A stretch of 64,000 nt of DNA, taken from positions 49,245,110 to 49,309,109 of the forward strand of contig CM077647.1 of the NCBI GenBank assembly GCA_039707465.1, given 5' to 3'. Source of the DNA: Rhabdophis nuchalis (lineage: Eukaryota > Chordata > Lepidosauria > Squamata > Natricidae). The notes under the pieces were generated by a model. That model was given only the letters and a program-made list of their open reading frames with translations. It ran no database searches and had not been told where the DNA came from. The first letter of the stretch is position 1. Each line of letters begins with the position of its first letter. Shown here piece after piece: positions 23,283-33,989 of this stretch. Position numbers and translations under genes: made by a program.

Positions 23283-23978
23283 AAATACAGTTTAATAAAA
23301 GAGGGACTAGGGGACACAGGATAGCAGCCTTCCAATATCTCAGGGGTTGCCCCAAAGAAGAGGGAGTCAAGCTATTCTCCAAAGCACCTGAGGGCAGAAC
23401 AAGAAGCAATGGGTGGAAACTAATCAAGGAGAGAAGCAACTTAGAACTGAGGAGAAATTTCCTGACAGTTAGAACAATTAATCAGTGGAACAACTTGCCT
23501 CCAGAAGTTGTGAATGCCCCAACACTGGAAGTCTTCAAGAAGATGTTGGATAGCCATTAGTCTGAAATGGTATAGGGCAGTGATGGCTAACCTTTTTTGG
23601 CTCACGTGCCAATAGCAGGGGGAGTGCAGGGGCGACGTGCACAGGTGTGTCACATCCATAATGCTATGTGCATGACCCCCTGCATTTGGCATGCTTTTTA
23701 CGTCATCCCCAGGCTCCAGAGGGTTTATAGGAGCCTGGGGAGGGTGAAAACAGCCTTCCCCCACCTCCAGAGGGCAAAAAATGGCCTCAAAAGAAGGCCT
23801 AAATCAGCTGGCCAGGGCACACATACAAACTGAAGCTGACAGGGCAATGCCTCGAGTGGCCTAAGAAATGGTTCCGTGTGCCACCTGTGGCACCCGTGCC
23901 ATAGGTTCGCCATCATGGGTATAGGGTTTCCTGCCTAGCAGGGAGTTGGACTAGATGACCCCCAAGGGATAGATAGAG
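23283..23978 (+). mobile_element. CR1-type 3' end, second copy, split by a hAT MITE
   Basis: Repeats the first copy from AATACAGTTTAATAAAAGAG onward at about 90% identity by eye, runs to GAAATGGTATAGGG (23577), is interrupted at 23578-23918, and resumes with TTTCCTGCCTAGCAGGGAGTTGGACTAGATGACC. Confidence 0.7.
23578..23918. mobile_element. hAT-type MITE (CAGTGATGGC family)
   Basis: Ends CAGTGATGGCTAACCTTTTT and GGTTCGCCATCATG are inverted repeats. A perfect 8-bp duplication GTATAGGG flanks it at 23570-23577 and 23919-23926. Joining the flanks restores the CR1 phrase GGTATAGGGTTTCC, confirming insertion into the CR1. No transposase frame. Confidence 0.85.
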
Positions 23979-24032
23979 AGGCAGAAATAAGGTAGGTAGG
24001 TAGGTAGGTAGGTGGATAGATAATATTTAATA

Positions 24033-24034
24033 TT

Positions 24035-24082
<48 letters not shown>
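24033..24082. repeat. (AAT)n microsatellite
   Basis: About 16 AAT units directly at the 3' end of a minus-strand CR1. It probably grew from that element's tail. GGTA repeats precede it at 23990-24022. Confidence 0.9.
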
Positions 24083-24423
24083 TTAATTTTATATCCCGCT
24101 CTCTCTCCCCAAGGGGACTCGAGGTGGGGCACAGGCAATTAAAAATACAAATAAGACCACCGACAAAATACAAAATTAAAAATGAATTAAATTGATCCTG
24201 CGCTAAAACCCATAAACTAAACTAAAAATTACCCCTAAAACCCCTAACCTAAAAAGAGACTACCCAAGGCCGGCCAGGCGAAAAAAGTGTGTCTTTAATT
24301 TTAAGCGGAAGGAGCGGAGGTCCGTGGTTGTCCTGATATCGGGGGGAAGGTCGTTCCAGAGGGCTGGGCCCGCCACAGAGAAGGCCCTTCCCCTGGGCGT
24401 CGCCCGCTGACAAAGTCTAGTCT
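24083..24423 (-). mobile_element. Short CR1 3' end (5'-truncated)
   Basis: Minus-strand coding for [20 protein letters not shown] and SFRLKLKTHFFRLAGLG, then the 3' UTR. It is cut at about 24423, where a second CR1 3' end begins, so the two copies abut. Confidence 0.85.
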
Positions 24424-26310
24424 TAATATTTATAAAACCGCACCCTCTCCCCACAGGGACTCGGGGCAGTGCACAGGTAGAATAAAAACAATAAATACAT
24501 ACAAACAATTCTAAAAGCAAATTAAACATAACCTGCGCTAAAATTTCCCCATTAAAACTAAACAGTACTAATTTCCCAATAAAAATCCCAAAGACAGAGA
24601 GACTTATCCTAGGCTGGCCAGACAGAAAAAGTGAGTTTTTAATTTAAGACGGAAGGAGCGGAGGTCCGTGGTCGTCCTGATATCAGGGGGAAGGTCGTTC
24701 CAGAGGGCCGGGCCTGCCACAGAGATAGCTCTTCCCCTGGGTGTCGCCCGCTGACAATGTCTAGTGGACGGCACCCAGAGAAGTCCCTCTCTGTGGGAGC
24801 GAATCGGCCGTGAGGATGTATGAGGCAGGATCCGATCCCGCAGATAGCTAGGTCCCGAGCCATGGAGCGCTTTAAAGATGATAATTAACACCTTGAAGCG
24901 CACCCGGAAGACGACAGGTAGCCAGTGCAGCTCGCGCAAGAGCGGTGTTACATGGGTAAACCTAGCGGTTCCCATAATTGCTTGCGCGGCTGCGTTCTGG
25001 ACTAGCTGAAGTCTCCGGGTGCACCTCAAGGGGAGCCCCATGTAGAGAGAGTTACAATAGTCCAGTCGGGATGTCACGAGCGCATGAGTGACTGTGCGCA
25101 GGGCGTCCCGATCCAATAGGGGGCGCAATTGGCGAACCAGGCGAACCTGGTAAAACGCCCTCCTGGCCATGGCTGTCACTTGATCTTCCATGGACAGCCG
25201 GGAATCCAAGAGGACACCCAAATTGCACGCCCCATCCACAGGGGCAAGATGTTCGCCCCCTATGGCCAGCGATGGAGTGAGCTGGTTGAATCGGGCAGCC
25301 GGAAACCACAGCCACTCGGTCTTGGTCGGGTTGAGCCTAAGTCCGTTACTTCCCATCCAGATCCGCACGGCTTCCAGGCACTGGCACATCACCGCTACGG
25401 CATCGTTGGGGTGGTTTGGGGTAGATATATACAACTGAGTGTCATCAGCGTATAGATGGTATTCTACCCCAAAACCACGGATGATCTCACCCAGCGGCTT
25501 CATGTATGTGTTAAACAGGAGAGGCGAGAGGACCGACCCCTGAGGCACTCCACAAGTGAGTGGTCTCGAGGTCGACCTCTGCCCCCCTGTCAACACAAAT
25601 TGCGATCGGCCAGAGAGGTAGGAGGAGAACCACCGTAAAACAGCGCCTCCCACTCCCAACCCCCCCAGCCGATGCAATAGGATACCATGGTCGATGGTAT
25701 CGAAAGCCACCGAGAGGTCTAATAGGCCCAGGATGGAGGAACAACCCCCATCTCTGGCCCTCCAGAGATCATCAACCAACGCGACCAATGCCGTCTCGGT
25801 GCTGTGCCCGGGCCGAAAGCCGGACTGGCGCGGATCTAGATAGTCAACTTCCTCCAGGTGACGGGGAAACTGTTGTGCCACCACACTCTCAACAACCTTC
25901 ACCAGAAAGGGAAGGTTGGAGACTGGACGATAGTTGTTTAAAAGAGCTGGATCCAAAGAGGGCTTCTTAAGGAGGGGCCTCACCATCGCTTCTTTTAGGG
26001 AAGCAGGCAAGGAACCCTCACTTAAGGATGCGTTGACAACCTCTTGGAGCCAGCCTCGTGTCACCTCGCAGGATGCCAGTACAAGCCAGGAGGGGCACGG
26101 GTCCAATAAACATGTGGTGGCTCGCAGTCGCCCACGTAACCTGTCCATATCATCGGAAGTAACGGAGTCAAACTCCTCCCAAACAAGATTCGTCTCGTGG
26201 CATCCCACTGGGCCATCAATGGAGGGTAGCCCGTTCTGTATCTGAGCGGTTTTCTCCTGCAGAAAAGTCACAAATTCCTCTGCTCTATCCTGTAACGGGG
26301 CTTCCCGCAT
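24424..26310 (-). mobile_element. Young CR1 LINE with an intact reverse-transcriptase frame
   Basis: The element is 5'-truncated at 26310, exactly where GATA repeats begin, and keeps the 3' UTR to 24424. It is the least decayed CR1 in the window: 568 codons are open without a stop or frameshift. No target duplication is obvious because both sides are repeats. Confidence 0.92.
24604..26310 (-). CDS. CR1 ORF2, reverse transcriptase and C-terminal domain (568 residues, N-terminus missing)
   Basis: In order: a linker region at residues 1-110, the RT fingers with NYRPVSNLPF (about 126-135), LDLSVAFDTIDH (197-208) with the first catalytic aspartates, GVPQGSVLSPLLFN (about 254-267), [10 protein letters not shown] with the YADD active site at about 287-290, NGLRLNPTKTEW (the thumb-side block), and the CR1-specific C-terminus ending PALWNDLPPDIR...FRLKLKTHFF. 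The enzyme copies element RNA into DNA at a nicked target. The endonuclease domain is absent through 5' truncation, so this copy cannot move alone, although its RT could be active if made. The first ATG is just inside the truncation, so the true start is lost. Confidence 0.85.
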   Translation of the reverse strand: MREAPLQDRAEEFVTFLQEKTAQIQNGLPSIDGPVGCHETNLVWEEFDSVTSDDMDRLRGRLRATTCLLDPCPSWLVLASCEVTRGWLQEVVNASLSEGSLPASLKEAMVRPLLKKPSLDPALLNNYRPVSNLPFLVKVVESVVAQQFPRHLEEVDYLDPRQSGFRPGHSTETALVALVDDLWRARDGGCSSILGLLDLSVAFDTIDHGILLHRLGGLGVGGAVLRWFSSYLSGRSQFVLTGGQRSTSRPLTCGVPQGSVLSPLLFNTYMKPLGEIIRGFGVEYHLYADDTQLYISTPNHPNDAVAVMCQCLEAVRIWMGSNGLRLNPTKTEWLWFPAARFNQLTPSLAIGGEHLAPVDGACNLGVLLDSRLSMEDQVTAMARRAFYQVRLVRQLRPLLDRDALRTVTHALVTSRLDYCNSLYMGLPLRCTRRLQLVQNAAAQAIMGTARFTHVTPLLRELHWLPVVFRVRFKVLIIIFKALHGSGPSYLRDRILPHTSSRPIRSHREGLLWVPSTRHCQRATPRGRAISVAGPALWNDLPPDIRTTTDLRSFRLKLKTHFFCLASLG

Positions 26311-27244
26311 GATAGATAGATAGATGATAGATAGATAGATAGATAGATAGATAGAAAGAAAGAAAGAAAGAGACAGTAGGTAGGTAGGTAGGTAGGTAGG
26401 TAGGTAGGTAGGTAGAGGGAGAAAAGAAGAAATATAGTAGGTAGGTAGGTAGGTACATAGGTAGGGGGATGGATAGATAGATAGGGAGAAATACAGTAGA
26501 TAGGTAGATAGAGGGATAGACAGAGAGGGAGAAATACAGTAGGTAGGCAGGTAGGTGGATAGGGGGATAGATAGAGAGGGAGAAATACAGTAGGTAGGTA
26601 GGTAGGTAGGTGGAGGGAGAAAGCAAGAAATATAATAGGTAGGTAAGTAGAGGGAGAAATACCGTAGGTAGGTAGGTGTATAGATAGCGAGAAATTAGAA
26701 ACTAAGGAGAAATTTCCTAACAGTAAGAACAATTAACCTCTGGAATAGCTTGCCTCCAGCAGTTGTGAATGCCCCAACCCTGGAAGTCTTTAAAAAGATG
26801 TTAGACAGCCATTTGTCTGAAATGGTATAAGGTTCCTGCCCATGCAGGGGGTTGGACTAGAAGACCTACAAGGTCCCTTCCAACTCTGCTATTGTATTGT
26901 ATTGTATATGGTAGGTAGGTAGGTAGAGGGATAGAGGGGGGGGGAAATACAGTAGGTAGGTAGATAGAGGGGGAAAAGAAAGAAATACAGTAGGTAGGTA
27001 GGTAGAGGGATAGACAGAGAGGGAGAAATACAGTAGGTAGGCAGGTAGGTAGATAGGGGGATAGATAGAGAGGGAGAAATATAGTAGGTAGGTAGGTAGG
27101 TAGGTAGAGGGATAGAGAGGGGGAAATACAATAGGTAGGTAGGTAGGTAGAGGGATAGAGAGGGGGAAATACAATAGGTAGGTAGGTAGGTAGAGGGAGA
27201 AAGAAATACAATAGGTAGGTAGGTAGAGAGATAGAGAGATGGAG

Positions 27245-27311
<67 letters not shown>

Positions 27312-27333
27312 GAAAAATACAGTAGGTAGGTAG
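26311..27333. repeat. Tetranucleotide field: GATA, GTAG and GAAA arrays in compound units
   Basis: Units built from (GGTA)n, GATAGAGAGGGAGAAATACAG and GGGGGATAGATA recur about a dozen times, so it is a higher-order minisatellite as well as a set of microsatellites. The longest pure array is GATA, about 17 units at 27246-27312. The minus strand reads as false YLPT/ISPS proteins. GATA repeats are the core of the Bkm satellite known from snakes. Confidence 0.9.
26690..26908 (+). mobile_element. CR1-type 3' end inside the tetranucleotide field
   Basis: From GAAATTAGAAACTAAGGAG through GCCTCCAGCAGTTGTGAATG to GGTCCCTTCCAACTCTGCTATTG and TATTG units. It contains the terminal block that the first copy at 22937 lacks. 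Confidence 0.75.
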
Positions 27334-27445
27334 GTTGGGGCTTATATGGTGGTTGGGTGTATGTGTGCAGGTGTAGATCTACACACAGATTGGTTGGCCA
27401 TTTAACCAGACTGGGCCACAGCGACGCGTGGCCGGGTATAGCTAG

Positions 27446-28640
27446 TATATGAATAAATATATAAAATCACATTAAAATTATAATAGTGCAAGTTATAACT
27501 GAATATGAGGAGGAAGGGACTAGAATGTATGAGGGGCTTGTGGGGGGTGGAGCTACTATTAGTTGATCAATCACTTACAATGTAAAATTCCCCTATCAGG
27601 GCCCCCTAGCCAACAGAGCCAGGTCTTCAGACTCTTACAGAAAGGAGTCAATCTCACCTTAAGGAACAAGATGACGAGGGCCACAGCAGAGGGTTCTTCT
27701 CCTGGACCTTGCCAGTCAGAATTCTTTGAATGATGAGATTCACAGTATGACTTCTGTGAATCTCATAGGAGTGTGATACTTCCTTAAATAATATGGAGCC
27801 ATGCCATGCAGGGCTTTATAGGTAATAATCAACATTTTGAATTACACTTGAAAGCAAACTAATAGCTAGTGCAGCTCTCTGAACAGTGATCTAGGGGTCC
27901 CGTCTCTATACCACTATATTCTGCACCAGTTGAAACTTTGAATGTTCTTCATGTAGCTGCATTGCTGTAGTCCAAGCATGAGATGACCAGGGCCTGAATG
28001 ACTGAGCACAGGGATTCCTTATCCAGGAAAAGCTGCAACTTGCATACAACTGGCATACAACCTGAAGTTGTTCAAAGGTTCTCCCAGCCATAACTACCCC
28101 CTGCTCTTTGAGCAGGAATTGCACGTCCAGAAAAATCCTTAAATTGCAATTTAGGTTTGTGTGGGGTAGCGTCCCACTTCCAGAGCTAAAGATGTCAGAG
28201 TCCTGAATCTTGATGCTCTGTGTACCTACAGTCATTCAGTCCTATTGTCATCCATCCAGGCTCCCACAGGCTCCAGACACTAAGAGAGGGCACGACAGCA
28301 TTACTTGGGTCACCAGGGATGGAGATACAAAGATGAGTATCATCCACATATTAATGATACTCAGCTCATGGTTTCACCCAAAGGCTTTGTGTAAAAAGGA
28401 GTGGAGAGAGAGCTGAGCCCTATGGCACACTGTAGAAAAGCAGCTGTGGGCTGGATCTCTCACTTTGTATCAACATTGATTAGGATCAGCCTTGAAGAAA
28501 GGAGCTAAACCAGTGCAATACTGTGCCACCCAGTTCTACACCCCGTAAGTAGCTCAATACCATGCTTGATGGTATTGAAGGCTGTTGAGACATCAAGGAG
28601 CACAAGGATGGTCAGAGGTTTGCAATTTTTTCCTTTCTGC
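27446..28640 (-). mobile_element. Old, degenerate CR1/L3-like LINE (core at about 27590-28620)
   Basis: The plus-strand text follows the same order as the young CR1 copies, but diverged: GCCATGCAGGGCTTTATAGG (in the young copies GCCATGGAGCGCTTTAAAG), AGCCCAGGGC-like blocks, GAGCCCTATGGCACACTG (ACCCCTGAGGCACTCC) and ACCATGCTTGATGGTATTGAA (ACCATGGTCGATGGTATCGAA). No frame longer than about 110 residues survives. The first 140 bases after the Helitron end are unassigned. Confidence 0.65.
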
Positions 28641-29097
28641 TGTACTTTGTTGAGAAACTGGCCCTTGCATGAAAACTAGAATCTCAGGTTTTGCATAACA
28701 TTTTGTTAGCAGTAAACAGTTCCTTTCTAAGAAAGATCCAGAAAACATTTTTTAGGAATCCTTGAGTGACTGCTTCTTCTATTTATGGTTGCTACTTCTT
28801 CTGAAAGTGATCGATCATTATCATCTCCTTTAGATTTTTTTTTCTTGTATGGATTTCTTTTCAATATCTGGAACTGATGATAAAAGCATCTTATAAAATC
28901 CTTAATAGCAAATAAGAATTTTCAACTTGGTGAATTAGCAAAGAATGACATCACTGTAACAACGTCTGAGAAAACCTTCATATTGGAACCTTTTCAATTC
29001 CCCTGTTTTAATAGAAAATATACGTTGCAAAAATTCTTCTAATTATCTCCAACAAAATTAGAGCATAGGGAATTTTAACATATTGTTTTTTGTGGGG
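28641..29097. other. No recognisable feature
   Basis: A+T-rich sequence with nothing I can identify. Confidence 0.5.
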
Positions 29098-29235
29098 TTT
29101 TTTCGAAATTATACCCCGCCCTTCTCCTTGTTAGGACCCAGGGCGGCGCACAGGCATTACTAAAACCACAATAAAAAACAATATATATCATTAAAACATA
29201 TTAAATTATTAAAACCCATTTAAAACCTTACCAAA
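29098..29235 (-). mobile_element. Short CR1 3' end
   Basis: ATTATACCCCGCCCTTCTCC...GGGCGGCGCACAGG matches the CR1 3' UTR shared by the copies at 1.7, 9.9, 24.1 and 46.7 kb. Only about 140 bp remain. Confidence 0.75.
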
Positions 29236-30808
29236 TTGTGTATTTTCTAATTGTATGTTAGAAGAAGCTAAGCTGTGACATTATGAATATTTCTCAAATA
29301 GAATCCTCAAAATGAGAAAAATACCATTATTTTGACCACAGAAGAAATAAGAGTTTTAACCCTCGTGTGTTTCCCTTTTAAGGAAAAGCTTACAAAATGA
29401 TTTTTTTTCAAAATATATATATTTAGATACAATAACACTGAATTAAAAAACAGAGATTGCCCAGGATTGTGTGGTTTATCTGACCAGTAGCAGTTAATGA
29501 TCATCAATCAACCTTATGTTCCTCTTATTCATTTGTTTAATGAAATATTGATACATCACTAACATTTGCATTTTGTCCACACATACTTTCCCCCTTTTAG
29601 ACCCATTGGTTTTTCATGGATGCACTCGTAAAAAAAATATATCAAAAGATTAATTAAAATAAAAATTGTTGCTTTTATCTACCAATGTATTTAACAGGGT
29701 GGAACTATATTTTGGGAGCATGATTTCTTAGTTTTTCAAAGATGTTTCATAGTGCTTCTTGGAAAGAAGTTGAATCACTAATGTCCAGAGCTGAAAACAC
29801 TATTGCACAAATAGCCCAGGGTCTGCCAAATAAAGTTTGTTTATGTTCTGAAAGTTATGCTTTACTGTTCAAACTCTGGCAGTCACTCAAGCTAAGAATT
29901 CCAGAAAGGGAAGATATTACTGATTCACAAGCTTGCTTTCCTGATACCTAAGCTGTTGGCTGTAGATAAGCTACAGCTGACATGAATGGTATTGGCTGCT
30001 TAAACAACTTTTCACAGAGGGCATGAACAACCTAACATCACAACACCACCTGGAATCCAGAATAATATCAATCTGTTAAAAAATCTGTGCACTGCAGTAT
30101 GACCCCCAAGCCTATTTATTCCAAATTAAGTCCAGTATTTAATGGGCTCCAGTTCATAAAAGCATGTTGACAGGATTGGATAGAAAAATAACTATCATCC
30201 ATAACATCTTGCCAGCTGGAAGGAAAGGATCCATAGCAAGATTTGCTACTTTTTGTAAAAAAACAAAACAAAAAAAGGAAGTCATTCAATTGTCAAAGAA
30301 ATCAAACATAATTCTTAATTTATATTTTTGTTTCTATTGAAATTAAAAGAAGTTTTCAAAGACAACCAGTATTTTGAAGTATTTTAAAATTAAATAGCCT
30401 TTTGTAGTATGTACTATATTAAATCATAAATAATGAACATAATTACGTATTTTTCTTATCTTTATATATTTGACCAAAAATTATACTAAATAATTGCGAA
30501 ATAATTATTCTCCCACCTTGAGAGCATATATTAACCTAGAAATAGTGAAACCCTGGTTGACTGAATGGGATCTATTTAATTTAAAATATTTATGTACCAT
30601 TGTTTATCAAAACTCCAAAATAAGTTTTTAATATTACATAAATCATATATAAGCCTACAGAAAACATAATCCACAAGCACTGTAATGGATTGTCTTTAAA
30701 ACTTGAATCATTAAACCATTATTTTATGTGCCAGACATCCAAGAGTGAAATCTTATATCTGATTCCTGAGAGTTACTCCTATTGAATAAAATGAGTTATT
30801 TTGGATAA
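29236..30808. other. No recognisable gene
   Basis: A+T-rich. The frames at 29307-29507 (-) and 29742-29951 (+) have no family features that I know. Confidence 0.5.
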
Positions 30809-31192
30809 TGTGATTATGTACTGTTATAACCATTTGTTTAGTGACTGTTTAAAATTAGAGACAATGAAAAAAGTGATTTATGACCATTTTTCACACTTAC
30901 AACCGTTGCAGCATCTTTATGGTCACATGATCAAAATTTGGATGCTTTTCAACTGGCTTATATTTATGATGGCTGCAATGTCCCTAGATTATTTGATCAC
31001 CTTTTGCAACTTTTTGACAAGCAAAGCCAATGGGAAAACGAGATTCATGTAACCCATTTACATTGCAGCTTAACAATTGCAATGATCCACTTATCAACTA
31101 TGAGAAGAAACATCATAAAATTGGGCAAAACTCACATAACAATTGTCTCACTTAGCAACAGAAATTTTGCGCTTGAGTAAGTCAAAAACTAT
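30809..31192 (+). mobile_element. CAGGTAGTCC-family repeat, copy 3
   Basis: Contains the ordered family blocks ATGGTCACATGATCAAAATT, TTTATGATGGCTGCAATGTC, AAGCAAAGCCAATGGGAAA and GTCTCACTTAGCAACAGAAA, and ends near AAAAACTATTTGTA. The frames over it are chance. Confidence 0.55.
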
Positions 31193-32429
31193 TTGTATTA
31201 AAGAAAGAAAGATGTATTCCCAATAAAGTAAACACAGAATTTGGGGATTAATGAAAGAAAGAGAAGGAATATCTCTGTCTTAGGAAATAGATTTTCAAAA
31301 TGTATGGTTTTTTTCCTATGAGTTCAGCATGTTTAAACCCCACATGAATAGTTACACTAACCTACAGTAGGGTGAGCTGAAAACCAGCAAAATTTTTTTG
31401 ACTGCAATCAAACTATTAAACATTTTTGCCTCAATTCTTAGGATTCAGACGTAACTTGATAGTAGAGTTCTACTGAAATTAATGAATTTGATGTTTTGAA
31501 CTGTTGATGACCCTCCCAAACAAGAGCCATAAGGGATTAGATTTTTATCTCTTTTCAATTAACGGTGAAGCAGATGCTTCTAAGAAACCCACAAGCAGCA
31601 TATGAAGTCTTTCTCCCATCATAATTTCCCAATAAGCCAACACTGTGAAATTGAAGCTGATTTATAAATATTGCTAGAAATCTTCTGTATGCATTTTGAT
31701 GTTATCTGGTTTGGGCAATGAAACATCTGCAAGAAAACAACCAAGTTCAGAGAACACAGAGACCCCTCATTTCAAGCCTGAGCTACAAATATTCTGCTTT
31801 GTTGATGCATTTTTCAATTTAAAACTATCTTTTGGTGATGATTCCTATAAGCTCTCTACAAACTCTGCCACGTATACTTTTTGATGGATGTTTGAAACTT
31901 CCTATACATATAACTTATTTTATATCCCTGGATTCTATTAGTAATATTCTCACCAACAAAAAAGCAAAAAGGGACTAACAGAGGACATTAAACTCATTTG
32001 GGGAAAAAATACTTTAAAACAGCTGTCTAAATTTACTGAATTTTAATGTGCAAATTTGCATTTAATGGCAAGCCAAAAGAGAAGCAGCAATCATGATCTT
32101 CCAGCAGAAACCCATCATTAGTTGACTTACAAGGATAAAATAAACCCACGTACTGTACATTACTTTTTTTTTTTTGCTTCTAAAATGAAACGTGAAACTA
32201 GGTTTCCACTGTTACAATATAATTCCCAAATTGAATAGTGTATTGTTATTTTTTGTTATCTGGATATCTTATCTTACCTTACTGGAAAAATAGATACAGT
32301 CATGTGCTTTATATCTTTGAAGGACTGAACTTTTCAATGTTTTTGCTCCCTCTTCTGGCTTAACTGAGCAATTTCATCATTTAAACATAAAATACACTCT
32401 ACAGCTTACTGTCCCCATACATCTATAGC
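31193..32429. other. No recognisable gene
   Basis: A+T-rich. A short AAAGAAAG patch at about 31200 and a T run at 32164 are the only simple repeats. Confidence 0.5.
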
Positions 32430-33434
32430 AGTCCTGAAACGGGAATGTGCATGCGCCCACGCACTGGAAACCAGAAAATCAGGTGATTTTCCAGTTTCTG
32501 GCGTGTGCATGTGTGTGCAAAACTAGCTATGATGCACATGTGCTGGCTCTGTCTGCCCTTTCAGGAGTCCTCGTGCCTCCTTGCCTGCCCCTGATTCACA
32601 TTAGGGTGGCAGAACATCCCCACCAACAACTTAATAAATGCAATAAATCTTAATCTTAACTCAGTTCTGCAGCCCCGGGCAGGGAGAGGAATGCTACCTC
32701 CTTTCACTGGAAAGCCAGAGCCCCTCCCTGGCCTCAGAGGTAAGGGGCATCAGTGTTTCCAGGGCTTAGGTTGGGCCAGCAGGTAGCAGAGATTTGCCCC
32801 AACTCTGGCCAGGATGAAGCACCCCACCCAGCCTGCTACCGAGAACAAGCCAATGCAGCCCATCCCTTCCCGATCGCTTCCTGGCCAGCGCACCTCTTAT
32901 CCCCTGATGACATCTCCATGTTGTGCTCTCGTCCGGCCCTCCTGGGGCAGTTCAATTCCCAGACGTGATTCCTTCTTTTACTCCTGGCTGCTCCAGCATC
33001 CCAGTCAGGAGTGGCAGTGCAAGAACTTGCAGGAGCAATGGGCAGGGTGGGCAGCCACCCAGCCAGCAACCCATGCCCCACTGCCCCACGTGCCCGAGCT
33101 GGCTAGGGGCTCCAGATTGCGGAGGCTTGTCAGTGCCAAGGGCAGGAGCTGTGCAAGAAGCATGCTCGGGCGGGGAGGGAGGGAAGCCCCAGCCCGCCCA
33201 TCCTGGCTGGCAGTTCTGCTCCCCTTGCTCTTCTGGATTCCAGTGCGCTGGCCACCTGGTTTTCAGGCATGCATGCATGCCAGAAACCAGAAGATCATCT
33301 TTCCGGCACGTACATGCCCATCAGGCGGCTGCTCTTTTGGTTTCTGGCACTCCTGCACACATGAAGACCAGCTCGCCTGCGTGCCGAAACCTGGAAGACC
33401 AATGGGCGACAGCTCCACATGCCCAGAGAACACC
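32430..33434. repeat. GC-rich block, unclassified (probably part of a repeat)
   Basis: About 1 kb with much higher G+C than its surroundings. Similar phrases occur at both edges: GCACTGGAAACCAGAAAATC near the start, and AGAAACCAGAAGATCATC and GAAACCTGGAAGACCAATGG near the end, suggesting an internally repetitive element. The longest frame (32814-33455, 213 residues) is proline- and cysteine-rich without domains, and five overlapping frames on both strands point to composition, not coding. A CpG-island-like promoter is the alternative, but CpG pairs are not strikingly dense. Confidence 0.35.
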
Positions 33435-33783
33435 AATAAAAACAGTGACTTGTGACCGCATTGCACACTTGTGACCATTGCAGAATCTCCATGGTCATGT
33501 GATCAAAACCAAACCCTTGGCAATTGACTTACATTTATGACAGTTGCAGTGTTCTGGGGTCGTTGATCACCTTTTGCAACCTTCTGCCAAGCAAAGCCAA
33601 TGGGGAAGCCAGATTAATTTACCACAGTAAATTGCTTTTACCATTTACTTACTTACTGCAGTGGCTCACTTAACAACAGTAGCAAGAAAGATGGTAAAAC
33701 GGGTCAAAACTTATTTAACAACTGTCTTGCTTAGCAACACAAATTTTGGGATCAATTACGGTTATAAATCAAGGACTACCTGT
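33435..33783 (+). mobile_element. CAGGTAGTCC-family repeat, copy 4
   Basis: Has ATGGTCATGTGATCAAAACC, AAGCAAAGCCAATGGGGAAG, GTGGCTCACTTAACAACAG and TTGCTTAGCAACACAAATTT, and ends CAAGGACTACCTGTA, that is GGACTACCTG followed by TA. This end gives the right terminus of the family most clearly. Confidence 0.6.
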
Positions 33784-33989
33784 ATATTTTTCCCAACTTC
33801 CAAATACTCAAGTCTTACACAGAAGTGTTACAACAATAAGCCAGGTATGTTACTGGCACGCAGTGCTCTTTGGAACAAGTACAGAATGGGAGCTCCCTTT
33901 AGTTTAGGAGGCAAAAGGTTGTACAGCATGGAGGTGCCCACTGCTTTCACTTTCCATAGGATAAGAATCCTCAACAATTCTTTTTAAGA

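Larger units (their letters stand above)
22492..27445 (+). mobile_element. Helitron-bounded composite segment (non-autonomous, 4954 bp)
   Basis: The left end is A|TCTATATAAATAAAAATG and the right end is CTAG|T at 27442-27446. Helitrons start with TC, end with CTRR and insert between A and T, as seen here. Just inside the right end is a perfect 6-bp hairpin, GGCCAC-8 bases-GTGGCC (27414-27433), 8 bases from the final CTAG, matching the subterminal hairpin of Helitrons. No Rep/helicase frame is present. Between the ends lie CR1 pieces, a hAT MITE and tetranucleotide arrays. Either these inserted later into a short Helitron or they were partly carried along by it. The left module (22492-22830) and right module (27335-27445) are the true Helitron sequence. 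Confidence 0.65.

Noticed and set aside
26268..27211. Long minus-strand frames rich in YLPT and ISPS
   Set aside because: Products of tetranucleotide arrays, which stay open in several frames at once.
26311..27333. CRISPR-like array
   Set aside because: There are no unique spacers of constant length and no cas genes, and the DNA is vertebrate. It is a microsatellite field.
32814..33474. 213- and 183-residue frames
   Set aside because: GC-rich composition keeps several frames open on both strands. No recognised domain or start context.
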